Of a stretch of 64,000 bases of DNA, positions 21,711-33,560 are shown piece by piece. The notes under the pieces are model-generated. The model was given only the letters and a program-made list of their open reading frames with translations, did not search any database and had not been told where the DNA came from. The stretch is from NCBI RefSeq assembly GCF_014633365.1, contig NC_068339.1, positions 12,795,925-12,859,924 of the forward strand. Reading direction: 5' to 3'. Each line of letters opens with the position of its first letter. Positions within the stretch are counted from its first letter, which is position 1. This stretch comes from Diospyros lotus. Its lineage: Eukaryota; Streptophyta; Magnoliopsida; Ericales; Ebenaceae. The position numbers were made by a program, and so were the translations under genes.

Positions 21711-24700
21711 TCAATCTTCCTCTGCGGCATTCTGCTCTTTGTGAGGGACACTGTCACTGAGCTTTGATCTTCTAAAAGCTGATCAAATCAAGAATGGTGT
21801 ACGATGAGGTTCAACAAGACAAGTGACTGACTTGCATCAATGGGCACGAAAAGAAATACTAAAGCAACACAGAGAAGTTTAAGAAATTGTTAGCAAATGT
21901 TCAGTTGTAAAAAATTTTGAATTATTCAGATATGGCCATAGGATAGGTGGGATTATGTTGCTGTTGTTGCATTGCCCTACGGTGTTGAAACAAAATTCTA
22001 GCTATGCTATCCTGTAAAAAATGACATTGTCATGCATCACTGGAGTATGATCATTAATGTGAATTAGTAATTATCCACTGTAAATTAGTTTGGAAAAGTA
22101 TAAATATTAATGTGATTAATTAGCCACTGTGTGTCTAGCATTTTATGCAACTGAAAAATTCTTTTAAAAGCTAAAAGGGAGGTTTTATTAGATGGTTCAG
22201 GGTGTTGGGCCAGTTATGTATCAACCCAGGCAAAATTTGAGGGTAATTGAGATGAGATGAGAATATTACAGTGAATGTGCCAATTTTTTTTTTTTTTTGG
22301 TGGGGGAGAGCGATCATATGTAATAAGATTGGAGTGATGTTGATAAATGCAATGTGTGATTAGGATGATTTGGACATGGAGAAGAATAACACTAAAGCCA
22401 TCTGTGATGCAAGCAGACAGAATAGAATAAGTTCAAAACAAAAGAGCTAAAATTTGGAGGAAAAACCTTAAACATAATAGGATTATAATGGCCTTGAATA
22501 GAGAGGAGTTGGAGAGCTAGAATTTATGTAGTCTACTCTACCTAGTGGGATTAAGTCTTATAATTGTTCTTGTTGTAGTAACCACCATGTATAAATATAC
22601 TTCTCATCAAAATCTTTGTATAATCATCTGACAACTATGAAAGTTGGCTACTAAACAATAGAACTTCAATGAAAAAGAGTGATAAAACTTACAAGATCAA
22701 TGAAGAACCATCATTTCTTCTTTGGATAGTTCTTTAAATCTTGTATAAATTTATGTACATGATAACTTACATTTTATAGATGACCCAGCAAGACATGTCA
22801 GTCTTGATTTTGTGTTAGCCTCAGCCAATGGGTTCGGTTTCTCCTTGTTGGCCATTCGAACATCCCAAACTCGAATAACACCATCCGATGATGCTGATGT
22901 AACCAAGTGGGGATCACCATCTGCAGAAGCACTTTCACTTCCTGTTAGCACAACAATGCCTTTAACACGTGCTGCATGTGCATTTTCGATAGAATAGGCA
23001 ACTGTCCCACTGGTTGCATCCCATGCTGTAATCCCCCGGTCCTCACCACCAGTAAAAAGAAGTCCATTCTGTCATAATTCAGATCCACTTTAGCAGTAAA
23101 AAAGAAAAGAGGGAAGGTAAGTTAAGAGAGTTTGGTTCCTGCTACTCATAATTTTGCCAGGGAGGGGTAGAAAAAGGTAACAACACATTCTGAATATGGT
23201 AGGCTGCAAATTTTAACAGCATAAAGATTTGATCAAGGGATATTATGATAGTACAATTACAAATTATTTCAGGAGTCTGAAGATTTCAAGTTGATTGCTC
23301 ATTATATAACAACATATGATATAAATTAAAAACAAATAACTAAACAACGTATCAAGCCATAATCCCAATATACGGAGTCTGTTACCTGAATTCTAGCTCT
23401 TTGAGCAATTGTGTTATCTTATCTTCTATTGGACCCTTATAACTCATATTATACCTAAGAGTCTCCCACCATGTTTTCTAGGTTTTCTTCTACCTCTTTT
23501 GCTAAAGACCTGTTCCATTTCATCCACCCTCCTAACAGGAATCTCTATTAATCCTTCTTTATCACACGATCAAGCCATCCTAATCATATCTGATGTATCT
23601 TATCTTAATAGGAGCTACTCCAATCTTGTATAAAATTGTATTTCATCGGATCTCCCATCTTAACTTCAATAACCTGAATTATAATTTTATCTTTTCTTGT
23701 ATGAAACCCTAGTAATGATGTTTAAAAGTTATTTCTCTCTCATGCCTAAGCTTCATTTTCAGATTATTATTTTTGTAACCCTGATTCCAGAGCTGTTTTC
23801 AGCCCCTAAAATCCAAATTGTCCATCCAATCTGTATATGTGAATGGCTTACTTTACCTCTAAATTTTCAGTCTTATTTTACCTCTGAATCAATCAGAGGC
23901 TCAGAACAAAAGCACTAGTATATGCATATGTGAATGACTTGGGTTCTAATTTGTCCAGACAGCAAGTAGACATCCAGATGGAATTATTACAAATTTTTCA
24001 TTGCATCCTAACATATTCATCATCCTCTCTACATCTTAAAGCAGTAGCTAAGCATGAGTCCACATGATAAAGAAAAGCTTCATTCAATACGAACAATTCC
24101 TTTTCTTTTCACTTACCTTTTTGCCCACTAAGAATTAGTCTGCAAGCTCAATACAGCAACTATAAAAACTGTAAAGCAAATCACAGGAGGCTCACCATGC
24201 CTGGAGCTGCACAGAGAACCCTCTTTTCACTATCCAATTCCAGAACCAACCTCGCGTCCTCGGCCTCGTGCACCGACACCTTCTTGTCCATGACCATAAA
24301 GAACTTATCTCCACCATAATCAAACTTCACTACGGAAGCCTCCTTCCCCAGCCTACAGTAAAAGCTCCGGCGGCCTCTAACTAAATTCAGCATCGCCAAG
24401 CACGAATCTCCGCCAACCGTCAACGCCAACTTTCCAGAGGGATGGACGGCGATGTCGTTGACGCACTTCTTGTGAGCGCGAATCGTCTTAAGATGGACGA
24501 AGGGGTCAGCGTCGTAGACGCACACGGCACCGTCGTAGGAGGCGGAGATGAGGTTGCGGGGGAACGAGATGGAGGGCGGGGTGAAGAATGAAAGCGACGT
24601 GACGGTGGCGGAGTGATCGATGAGGGAGCCGATCTCGGCGGAGGTCGACAGGTCGTAGATCTTGATAGTGTCGTCTTCGCTACCGGAGGCTGCAACGGAG

Positions 24701-24846
24701 CCCGCGACGGCGACGGACCTGATGGGGTGGAGGTGGGAGGGAAAGGAGAAAAGCGGGGTTAGGGTTAGGGTTTCCTGAGAGTGCTTTAGGGTTTTGAGTT
24801 TGAATCCCCATATGAACCGTTCGTATGAACCTGCCACCAGACTCAT
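21711..24846 (-). CDS. WD40 protein, PAK1IP1/Mak11-like
   Basis: Three exons on the minus strand: 24196-24846, 22771-23068, 21711-21778, with GT-AG borders and matching phases (0, then 1), giving 338 residues. WD-repeat signatures are seen in order: GSEDDTIKIYDL, SASYDGAVCVYD, GGEDRGITAWD and SASSDGVIRVWDVR. The protein starts MSLVAGSYERFIWGF and ends in a short charged tail, QNAAEED. The order and length fit the PAK1-interacting protein 1 / yeast Mak11 family, nucleolar factors for 60S ribosome assembly. Telo-boxes and site II motifs just upstream, typical of plant ribosome genes, support this. LINE tails lie in both introns. The start is the first in-frame ATG of an open exon; a telomere-like GGGTTAGGGTTAGGG run lies inside exon 1 and encodes alternating Thr-Leu. 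Confidence 0.85.
22370..22600 (+). mobile_element. RTE-type LINE 3' tail in WD40 intron 2
   Basis: Plus-strand reading resembles the C-terminus of RTE reverse transcriptase: a WTWRR start, a basic stretch with NLE, then the ARIHVAD-like end and a tail with CTACCTAGTGGGATTAAG. Stops are present; only the 3' end remains. Confidence 0.5.
23345..23620 (-). mobile_element. RTE-type LINE 3' tail in WD40 intron 1
   Basis: Minus-strand reading gives AQRARIQVTD, the equivalent of the RIHVADP end of plant RTE reverse transcriptase, followed by the ATTGGGATTATGGCTTGAT tail. It aligns by eye with 37345-37660. Confidence 0.5.
24748..24768 (-). repeat. Telomere-like repeat inside WD40 exon 1
   Basis: About two and a half copies of TTAGGG on the plus strand, coding Thr and Leu on the minus strand. 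It lies in coding sequence. Confidence 0.7.
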
Positions 24847-24873
24847 CTTCGCTTCTTCCTCCTTGTATCTGCA

Positions 24874-25136
24874 AAACCCTAAACTGGCGAGGAACGCAAG
24901 TACTTTAGGGTTTCAGTGGACTGCGACTGAAGCCCCAGCACTTTATTTCCCTTCTTTTTTGGCGACAACTAATTTTCCTTCCTCTCGTCCAACAATTGTC
25001 ACGTTGACAATTTTCATATGTTTTTTTTATATATTTTTTAAAATAGATAGGTTCCAAAATTAAAAATAAATAAATATATAGAGAGAGAGAGAGAGGCTCC
25101 GTACTCTGGGCTTTTCTTCAGCAATCTGAAGGCCCA
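24874..25136 (-). promoter_or_regulatory. Telo-boxes and site II motifs upstream of the WD40 gene
   Basis: Within 300 bases upstream of the ATG are AAACCCTAA at 24874-24882, its inverse TTAGGGTTT at 24905-24913, TGGGCT at 25107-25112 and GGCCCA (inverse of TGGGCC) at 25131-25136. Telo-box plus site II is the known cis-element pair of plant ribosomal-protein and ribosome-biogenesis genes. The motifs are seen; function is inferred. Confidence 0.6.
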
Positions 25137-26056
25137 TCATCAAACATGAAACACTAACCCAACAAATAAAAATAAAAAATATGTATGTATATATAATATA
25201 TTCCATAGTTTTTAATTTTATAATTAATTTAATTGTTATATAATAATTTTAATTTTAATTTTTTTTTTATCTTTTTACTTTCATGTGCATACACATGCTA
25301 CATTTTTAGTAACCATAAAACAAACTTAAAATTAAATTATGAATTTATGATATGTTTGGATTAAGCATATAAAAAAGAAAGAAAGAGAGAGAGAAAATAA
25401 TTATTTTATCTCTTATTTTGAAAATAAAAAGTAATTTTATCCCATATTTTAAAAATAATATAATTAATTAAAAATATTTATTTTAGATAAAAAAATAAAT
25501 AAAGGTGATTTGTTAGATAATTTTAGAATTAAAAGTCACCTTGTATTTTTGAAATAATTAAATAAATTCTTAAAAACTTTTAGAGTTAAAATTATATTAA
25601 TTATTTTTGCTGAAACCATTGCAAGTACGCCTAGTGATTTTGATAATAATGATTCGCATAATTTTAATTTTAAAATTTTAATAAATGTTTAACTATTTTA
25701 AAAGTAGAGTTACTAATTTGACATAAGTGATAAATTTGGTAATTGATTTTTTTTATAATTTATTAATATTGTGAAATGTGTTATATACGTGTAAATAAAA
25801 AATAAAAAAATTATTAATTAATAATTGATAATTGTAGTTTAATTTTTATATTTTTAAAGTAAATGTAGTTGAAAAATTAAAGCTGATAAAGTGATAAAAT
25901 TAAATATTTTATATTCATAAAGTTATGAGATTAAATTTTAGTAACTAATTTTTTTATAAAAATATTTTTAAAATTAAATTTTTAATATAATTTTATAATA
26001 CTAAATTGAGATTTATACCAATAATATAGGTAGTATAATTAAATTTTACTAATAAA
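25137..26056. other. AT-rich divergent spacer
   Basis: Very AT-rich DNA between two divergent genes. Nothing coding is visible. A GA run (25080-25096) lies just before it and a second one is near 25376-25394. Confidence 0.6.
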
Positions 26057-26059
26057 TCA

Positions 26060-26073
26060 TGAGTCATGAGTCA
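26060..26073. promoter_or_regulatory. Tandem TGAGTCA motifs
   Basis: TGAGTCA occurs twice in direct succession, followed by TGAGCC, about 110 bases before the next gene's ATG. TGAGTCA is the GCN4/AP-1 type bZIP site. This is a motif match only. Confidence 0.35.
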
Positions 26074-26146
26074 TGAGCCGCGGGAGACCCGCCGGTAACC
26101 CCAAGTAAAATACCAATAATATAGATAGATAAAAGAGCGAAAAGCG

Positions 26147-26179
26147 ATGGCCAGAATCGCCGGATTTTTGCGAGACTGA
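26147..26179 (+). CDS. Ten-codon upstream ORF
   Basis: ATG at 26147 opens MARIAGFLRD and stops at TGA 26177-26179. The stop overlaps the main ATG (26179-26181) as TGATG, an arrangement that can allow termination then reinitiation. It counts only if transcription starts upstream of 26147, which is not visible. Confidence 0.35.
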   Translation: MARIAGFLRD

Positions 26180-29100
26180 TGGGCGAACTCGAAGAACAGG
26201 CGACTCGTCCTCCGGCGCCGGAGACATCATCCGACGGCGCTCCGCCACAGCTCGAACCACCGGACGACGCTCTTCCTCCTCCGCCACCCCCTCCTCGTTT
26301 CGATCCCAGCCGCAGTAATTTCCTCCTTTACTTATCGCATCCGTTAGCCAGCAATGGTAGGGCTCGCGTTGTGGCCGATTTTCGTGCCGTTCGTATATGA
26401 ATTGTGCTTCTGGTGTATCATCGATTTTGAATTACGGATTTTCAGATTGGGCCTTTTTTGTCCTGATTCTTGGTGCATTCTTCCTTCTTTGTGGGGGCAA
26501 TGTTTGTCTTTTAGGTGTTAATTCTAAAGCTAGTATATCCCGTCAGTGCGTCAGTGGTCTTTTTGTTGCCTTAATATTTAACAGAGAATTAGTATATCCC
26601 GTCAGTGCGTCAGTGCTTGTTTAGTTGAAACGTTTTGTTTTTTGTTGGTTTGGCACAGACAGGGTTATTATGGATTTTTTTTTCTTTGTTTTACGGGATG
26701 GGGTTTTTTTTTTTTTTTTGGGGGGGGGGGGGGGGGGGTGTTGCCTATTGAAAATACACTGCAGTTTGTTTGTGCACATGGCCCATACCCCTCCAAACAC
26801 ACTAGAAAGGATGAAGCTTGTAGTAAATTAGGTTGGGGACAGCCAGATAAATTTAGTGGGAAAGTCTAGATATGACATGGCCCCATGGGATATAATGGTG
26901 CCACAGAAGATGATTGTAGAGCCAGAATTCATGTAGTTTACCATGCCTAGTATGATTAAGGCCTGTGATTACGATTTAGGTTTTTGATGGTCTGAAAATG
27001 AGACAAGACAAGAAATCTTTGACCTAGAGAATGATTGAACACATTTTATAAAGTCTCTATGCTTTTATCAATCATTGATTTTGACACAAAATCTTATTGT
27101 CTAGCTATTTTCAGTTGTGATATATCTATTCAAAGCCATAAGAAAAGCTGATGTTTATATAGCAAAAAAAAAAAAAAGGCCTTAAGGAAAATAGTAATTA
27201 GTCATTTCAAAGGAAAGGTATGGACCCATTGAAAGTGTTTTTTCTATATTGTTTCCCTCTTTCATCTAATTAGTCAGAGCAAACATCTTTTGAACTAGGA
27301 GGGACAAGCTCCTGGATAAGGCTTCAATTCTAGCCTATAATGCTGAAGTCCCTTAGGATCAAATGGAAAATTCTTAGTTCATATAATAGCATAGCTTTCA
27401 AGGAGAATAATCTTGTGAAGACAAGTTATTAGAGAGAGTGAGTGAAGGCCAAGAATTTTCTTGACTAGAGGCAAGGCTTCAAGCAAGGATAGTGGAAAGC
27501 AAGGGAGTGGGTATGATGCTCAATTAGGGATTCTGCTTGAGTGCAATTGCAGGTAGATGCCCCAGGCAAAGGTGTAGACCTATAGAAAGCATTATTTTGC
27601 ATACTTTGTTTGTCTTTTGGTGGGTCTCTCTTTTGTCTAATTGGTCAAGGTGAAGGTCTTTCAAACTAGAAGGGACAACTCCTTGATAAAAAGCTTGACT
27701 TCTGGTCTACAATGCTCAATCTGATTGGATCATATGGAAGATTCTTGGGCCCTGTTATAGCCTAGCTTACAAGGAGAGTCATCTTGCAATAAGTTATCAG
27801 AGTGCATGGGTTAGGGACAAGAATTTGCTTGAGAAGAAGTGGGCCTTGAGTTTTGAAGGACAGAGGCTTCATTCATTATTTGAAGTGAATATTTCTCCTT
27901 CCTTTTTCTTTTCTTTTTTTCCTGTTCTTTTTGCTTTCCCCTCTTGTTGACTCCATGAGAAATTTGTATAAGCTTATAGATAAATACAGTAGTTTCCAAT
28001 TTCTTGGTGGCCATTGAACAGTCTCTTTTTGACTTTTTTGTCATTGAAATCTTATACCAGCAAGAAAACGGCACACCAAGCCTTAATCCCTGCTATTTTG
28101 GGTCAAGTACATGGATTCTAGCTAGAGTCATCGAAATCTTATATACTCAAAAACATCATGGATTTGTCCTTGTGTGCTGAATGGCATATTTCCTTCTCTG
28201 TTACTGGCTATTGTTTCCTTATGGGCAGCTATTATTTGTGGTAGATAACCAAATTGAAACACAGTTGAAAGTCCTGGTTTTTATAATTTCAAATTGAAAC
28301 GATATGGATTTAAGTGTAATTCTGGTAAAAACTATATGTACTGCAGGTGTAAGTTATTCTTTTCGTTTGGTTGTATATTTTATAGTCTTATGGCCTTAAG
28401 AGTTTGTGGCAGTTTCTTTTTAACCATGAGCAGTGACCTGAAGAGTGAAGTTAGTAAAGATACTAAGGGCAGGGCATGTATACAGTTAGTGAAAAATCTG
28501 GAATTACCCACTTATGACCAACCTGAAAAAAATAAAGAAAAGGAAAGAAAAAATTTCGTTGTTTTGGAAAGAGAAAATTTTCTCTCTTTTGTACATGGTT
28601 TGTTTGTTTTGACAGTTTGGCTCTTAATGAATATTTACTTATTTAATGAGCAAAAAATAATATTTAATTATTTAGGGGAACAAAAAAAAAAAAGAGAGAA
28701 GCTTATAGACTATTGCATGATTTTGTCTTGAGTAGTTCCTTTGTTGAGTGACCATGTGATTTTATTATCTCATCTTAGTACGTTATTTCTCTTTGCTCTA
28801 ACTCAACATAAAATGTTTAGTTGGTTTTACCTTTTCATAAGTACTAACTATCAGATATATATATATATATTTTGTATGGAAGATAAAATTATTTAGCGTA
28901 CCGTTGGGAGAATTATTTGTCTATTCATATTGCTTATTGTACTTCCTCTTCATCTCTTGGTTTGTTTGAAGTGATCGGTATCATAAGAAGGAAGGCCTTG
29001 ATAAAAGATTTAGCTGCTGTATACCACGCAGAGTGCCTCGCATACTGTCAAGAACTTCTGGAACTCCAAAGAAAGTGGGAAGAGGTCAGGAACAGTACCC

Positions 29101-31001
29101 TGCTTCCATTTCTGTCTCCAGAATTATGAGCTTCATAAATAAATGATCCTATGTTTGGTTTAGATTATTTATTTTGACAAATTATTGTCTTGTGCTTGTG
29201 GTATAATGTTTAAAGTAATTATCACTCCAGAGTATAATTGTGGATACAATAATTAGAGATTATCAAATAATTTTCTTTTCTGCCCTTCTAGTTTCTTACT
29301 TTGAGGCCCACCCTATTTTTAAGTGTTCCTTGGTTAGACATCTGTAGCTGACCAAATACAGTTTATTTTGAAAAGCTTCAGTTTTGTTGTCAATTGATAA
29401 GGTTAGTTTGGTTGAATTTGATTCTTTTTTGTTTTTAATTTTTCTAGTGTTTATAGCTTGCTCTTGAATCTCTTATAGTCCATTGTGTCTTATAGCCTTT
29501 AATTGGTTTTCGAAAGAAGGTGCCCTTAGATTTGATAATCAGCCTTCTGCATCTTCTTGATAGCTGCCGCCTAGAAATTGAAAACGGAGTCCATAGCCAA
29601 GGGTATTGGTGGTGCTTAGCTGGTGCAAATCGAAATTCTCTGTTTTCCCTTTATCTTAACTTTTGAAGGAATAACTTATTTGAATAAGCAAGTGATATGA
29701 GTTAAATGTGATGGCATGTATGCTAACTAGATCTGAATAAGACAGATATGGATATCATGTGGAGAGATGACTTGGCATGAAATGCCAATATTTCAAAATC
29801 TACAACTCAGGCAGTTGGGTTCCTAACATCAGTTAAAGGAGAGCCCTTGGAACAATATTATACACTTTATTTCTCCAGTTCTAGGAAGTTAGGGAACTGA
29901 AGCTTCCCTGGAAGGATTGATTCGATAGGCATCTTCAACTCAAGCCTGGCATTATGGAACCATTCCTGAGTTTTCAAAATAGCTATGCTTTGGATTGAAA
30001 AAAGTGGATTTAAGTTAAAAAGAAATTTTTAGACAAGCTTCATTTGGGAGGTGTATGTGATGGGATTTTGTAGATATGCCAATAATAGAGTTCTTGGGGG
30101 TAGCTTTTGGAGTAAATGAGTTCGGATGACTTTTTCTGCATCTCTTTTCCGCTCTTTAGGGGTTTCCTTTTCCTTTTTCTTCTTTTTTCTGTTTTTTTTT
30201 TTTTTTTTTTTTTTTGTTGGGGGGGGCGGCATTACAAGTATTGAAAAGCTGTTATACGCAGAAATTGCAGATTTATGAGCACATTGTAGTTCAAGAACAA
30301 CTTAAAGAATGTCATGGTATAAGTCATTTAAACCAATAGAAATGAAACAGAATAATGGGATGTACCAATATGGTGGTCAGGGGGTTAAATATGCCTCAGT
30401 TGGGGACACACCAATCATGGTTCCTCTTTCTCCATCGTGAACTTTATTCTCTTTGTCAATTCCATTTGTTCATGCAGCTCGAGTGTGCACTGGTCTCTGC
30501 CTTTTGACAAACCATTCTTGCTTGATACAATCTCAAGATTGCATGATTTCAATTATGCATCTGCTTTTCTTTGAGAATTGCAATCTTAACTGTCTATTAT
30601 AACATGTGGACTGCAACCATCTCTGTTTGGCCTGACAAACAACTAACTTTGTTAATCAAGAAATATTGCATCATTTACAAATGCATGATGTGCATGATGT
30701 GTATATGTGACTTGCTTCAGTTGAATAGCTTGCGTGCCTTTATATTTTGGTCATTGATCCTGTAACTGTTTTTTTCAAAGGGATTAGGACTTATGATTGG
30801 AGGTCTATAATTCATGTAGTGGACTCAACCTAATGGGCTTATAACTTGTGATTGTTGTGTTTTCTGAAAGGGAAAATTATCACCCTCCGTACTTACACTT
30901 GCTCTTCGAAATGCTTGCAGACATACACAAACATAAAAACTCCAGATGATGCAAGGAAAGAGACGACAAGACCCACTAAGCGTTCAAAGAAATCCCGTTA
31001 G
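26179..31001 (+). CDS. Small conserved plant protein of unknown function
   Basis: Three exons: 26179-26314, 28972-29084, 30921-31001, phases 1 and 0, giving 109 residues. Codon 46 is formed across the first junction as ATG. The N-terminal 45 residues are acidic and proline-rich with a PPPPPPP run. Exon 2 is a compact helical segment (IGIIRRKALIKDLAAVYHAE, then LELQRKWEE), which looks like the conserved core. Exon 3 ends in a basic tail, RPTKRSKKSR, that could act as a nuclear localisation signal. I recognise the pattern as one shared by plant proteins but know no function. The exon 1 donor (AGTAATTT) is weak but keeps the frame. Intron 1 (2.7 kb) carries LINE tails and a diverged tandem duplication. 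Confidence 0.75.
26531..26615. repeat. 59-bp period direct repeat
   Basis: TAGTATATCCCGTCAGTGCG followed by TCAGTG occurs at 26531-26556 and again at 26590-26615, in intron 1 of the small gene. Copies are identical over 26 bases, so the duplication is fairly recent. Confidence 0.85.
26704..26738. repeat. T16-G19 compound homopolymer
   Basis: Sixteen T followed directly by nineteen G. Similar T-then-G tracts occur elsewhere in the window. Confidence 0.9.
26760..26985 (+). mobile_element. RTE-type LINE 3' tail, intron 1 of the small gene
   Basis: Plus-strand reading includes DDCRARIHVVYHA, the RTE reverse-transcriptase end, then the CCTAGTATGATTAAGGCCTG tail. Upstream reading contains stops. 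Confidence 0.5.
27218..27860. repeat. Diverged tandem duplication, about 371-bp period
   Basis: Two copies of a roughly 290-350 bp unit. Anchors: GAACTAGGAGGGACAAGCTC near 27292 and AAACTAGAAGGGACAACTCC near 27664. Other shared stretches lie near 27330/27700 and 27400/27770. Copies differ by many substitutions and small indels. No coding sense; position is intron 1 of the small gene. Confidence 0.7.
28070..28130 (-). mobile_element. RTE-type LINE 3' tail fragment
   Basis: Shows CCAAGCCTTAATCCCTGC followed by a GGTCAAGTACATGGATTCTA-like stretch, the inverse of the LINE tail motif. Confidence 0.4.
30785..30855 (+). mobile_element. RTE-type LINE 3' tail in intron 2 of the small gene
   Basis: Plus-strand codons give DWRSIIHVVDST, then the CCTAATGGGCTTATAACTTG tail. 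Only the last few dozen bases remain. Confidence 0.4.
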
Positions 31002-31231
31002 GCATCGATGTTAATGAAAGTTTTGCATCGTTATTTGTTTGTGTAGTCAATGCTATAAGCTGTGTAAATGGATCATCAAATTTTACTCTCTAACATTTGC
31101 TAAAAACCTATTGTTTTGGGTATGAAATAGAATATAGTTCATTATGCGATGGTTTGCCAGGCTGCCGCACCATCAAAATCTGGAATTTCTTCCATTTTGT
31201 ACCCGTTGCTGGCCTTGGTGATGCTTGTAAC

Positions 31232-32647
31232 TAGGGTTGTCAATGGTTCGGTTTGGTTTCAATTTTTGTCAAAATTATAACCAAATCATACTTAAACTAC
31301 TAAAATCAAAACTAAATCATTACCCATTAATTTTAAAAATTAAAAACTATAACCAAACTATTCGGTTTTGGTTTTAATTATGATTTTTTTAGTTTGATCC
31401 ATATCAATAAACAAAAACAAACTCTAAAAGCAATTCTAAGGAATATATTATTTCCAATGTTAACTTTAATTTGGCGTTGAAGAGCTCTTTAACGAATACA
31501 CCATTTTAGTGTTAGGCACAATTTTCAATTACCAATTTTAGTGTTGACTGAATAGTGTAACACCAAATTTGATATTATACTATTCACTAAAATTAATTTT
31601 TTTTTATTTTATTTTCAATTTTACCCCTCTTTGTATAATTTCAAAACAACTTATTCTCTTTATATCCTTTATCACTTTTATTATATTTATATATTTTGAT
31701 TAATAATTAGAAATATAAATTAAATTGTTGTAAAAAATATGTATAAATATTTTATTAAGATCTATAAAATGAGTATAATATTGAATATATTTTAAAATAT
31801 TTAATATATTTTATAAATACCATATTAATATAAAATGAACTATTTTTTTTTTATATATATGAAAGTTTTTATTTTAATAATTACTTAATAGAAAGAAAAT
31901 ATTCTTAATGAAAAAACTCAATAATATAATAAAAAGCAATAACAATTCCATTAAGTTAAATTAAAAATACACGATGAAAATAGAAAAAAAAATTAAAATA
32001 AAAACAACGACAACATGGTTTAAAAATAAAATTATTTCTATTCTTATATTATGCTAAGTTAAATAAATTAATTAATATTTATTAAATATTAATTTATAGA
32101 ATATTTTTTAAAGATTCTTTTGTGTTGAAAATTTTGGTGTAAAACAATGTTGGACACCAAGTTAGTGCTAGATTTAGCGTTCAATGTTGGAGTTGCTCTA
32201 ATAAAGTTACCTTCTTCTTGCATAAAGTTAACTTCAAACTTCTTGAATATAATTATTTGATTGATACAAATAAAATAATTTAAAATTAGGTATTATTTTT
32301 ATTTGTTAATTATTTTATAAATGTTAAATATTTTATATATTTGTAATGCATTAGTTAAAATACTTGTAAAAAAATGCATTAGCCAATATATATTATGTGT
32401 TTATATAATAAATTAAATAAATAAATATCTATTATATATGTGTATATTCAGTTCGATTTGGTTTGATTACTTATATATTCGGGTTTTGGTTTAATTTAGT
32501 GAAAATCATAACCAAACCATATCTATTAAAACAGTATTCGATTATTCTCCAAATCAAACTATTACCCAATCAAACAATTTTTAACCACGTTGATCAATTT
32601 AATTTTTGTTCAATTTCCCACAATTTCGATTACAATTGCCATTCTTA
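31232..32647. mobile_element. hAT-like element with degenerate ends
   Basis: The left end TAGGGTTGTCAATGGTTCGG is a common plant hAT terminus. The right end inverted reads TAAGAATGGCAATTG, matching at 10 of 15 positions. A perfect 8-bp duplication CTTGTAAC flanks it (31224-31231 and 32648-32655). AACCAAA and GGTTTGGTT stretches near both ends pair as subterminal repeats. The middle (about 31440-32215) may be a second inserted element; its borders are unclear. Confidence 0.65.
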
Positions 32648-33004
32648 CTTGTAACCTACCATGCTTATAAGTATTAGTTTGGTGGCAATATGTTTTAGTA
32701 AGGCTTTTATGTGATTTAAGGTTAAAACTTTGTAAGGGTGAGCATACACAAATTTTTATGTATTTATTTGGCACGCATAATTTATGGGTTATTGTCATGC
32801 TTGAAAAAACACTTTCTACAAATAATAATTTTTCAAGCAACAAAACATTCAAGAGCGTGTGAAATTTTCAAAATAATGCTATAAAATTGTACGAATGGTT
32901 TTCCTTTTGAATGTAATAATATACATTCATTAGGGAAAGTTGGTTAACTTACATTTTTCAACAAAAGATAAGTTAACAATAGCATAATAATTTAAGATCT
33001 ATAA

Positions 33005-33560
33005 AGAGATTTTTGAGTCATTAATCATACTAGATCGTTCGGACCCAATATTGGCCCTCTTTCTCGACCTATCTATAGGCCTAATTTCTGCTCGTCTCTC
33101 GGCCCAATCTTGGCTCTTTCTCTTGGCCTAATCTCGATCCATCTCTTGATCCTACGCCAGCCTGACGCAACATTATTGCAACCTCTATTGAGTATCCGCG
33201 CGACTACCTCATATTTCATTCTCATTAATGAAGAATCCTATTCACATTAATAAAGGTCCCGTTGCTATCATGTTACTATCTGAGAATCTTTACCGATGTA
33301 GGATAGCCAGTTCCATCATCTGTAGAGGCACAACGCATTCATGCAGGATGATGTCTCCTCATTTTATATCAGTTAACTCTTTTCAGAGCCAATGTATGTT
33401 CTGCTATTTGACCTACTGATACATTGTTTATTTTCTTACTCTTGCTTACTTGAGTATCGGAGTGCTTGCGGGTGCTAGTCACCCCCCGAACAGACTTATC
33501 GCCAGAAACTCGCACCCTGCCGTTGCAACCCCCTATCCAATTGCCCAATTTTTGGTTAAG
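33005..33560. mobile_element. Fragment resembling a gypsy LTR
   Basis: The stretch TTGAGTATCGGAGTGCTTGC with following CACCCCCC is like the R/U5 boundary of many plant Ty3/gypsy LTRs, and repeated TCTCGGCC-type words precede it. No matching second LTR or target duplication was found, so this is a solo or truncated LTR at best. Confidence 0.4.

Noticed and set aside
26057..26287. Minus-strand open frame opposite exon 1 of the small gene
   Set aside because: It is an antisense shadow of a GC-rich exon, with no family resemblance and no splice context.
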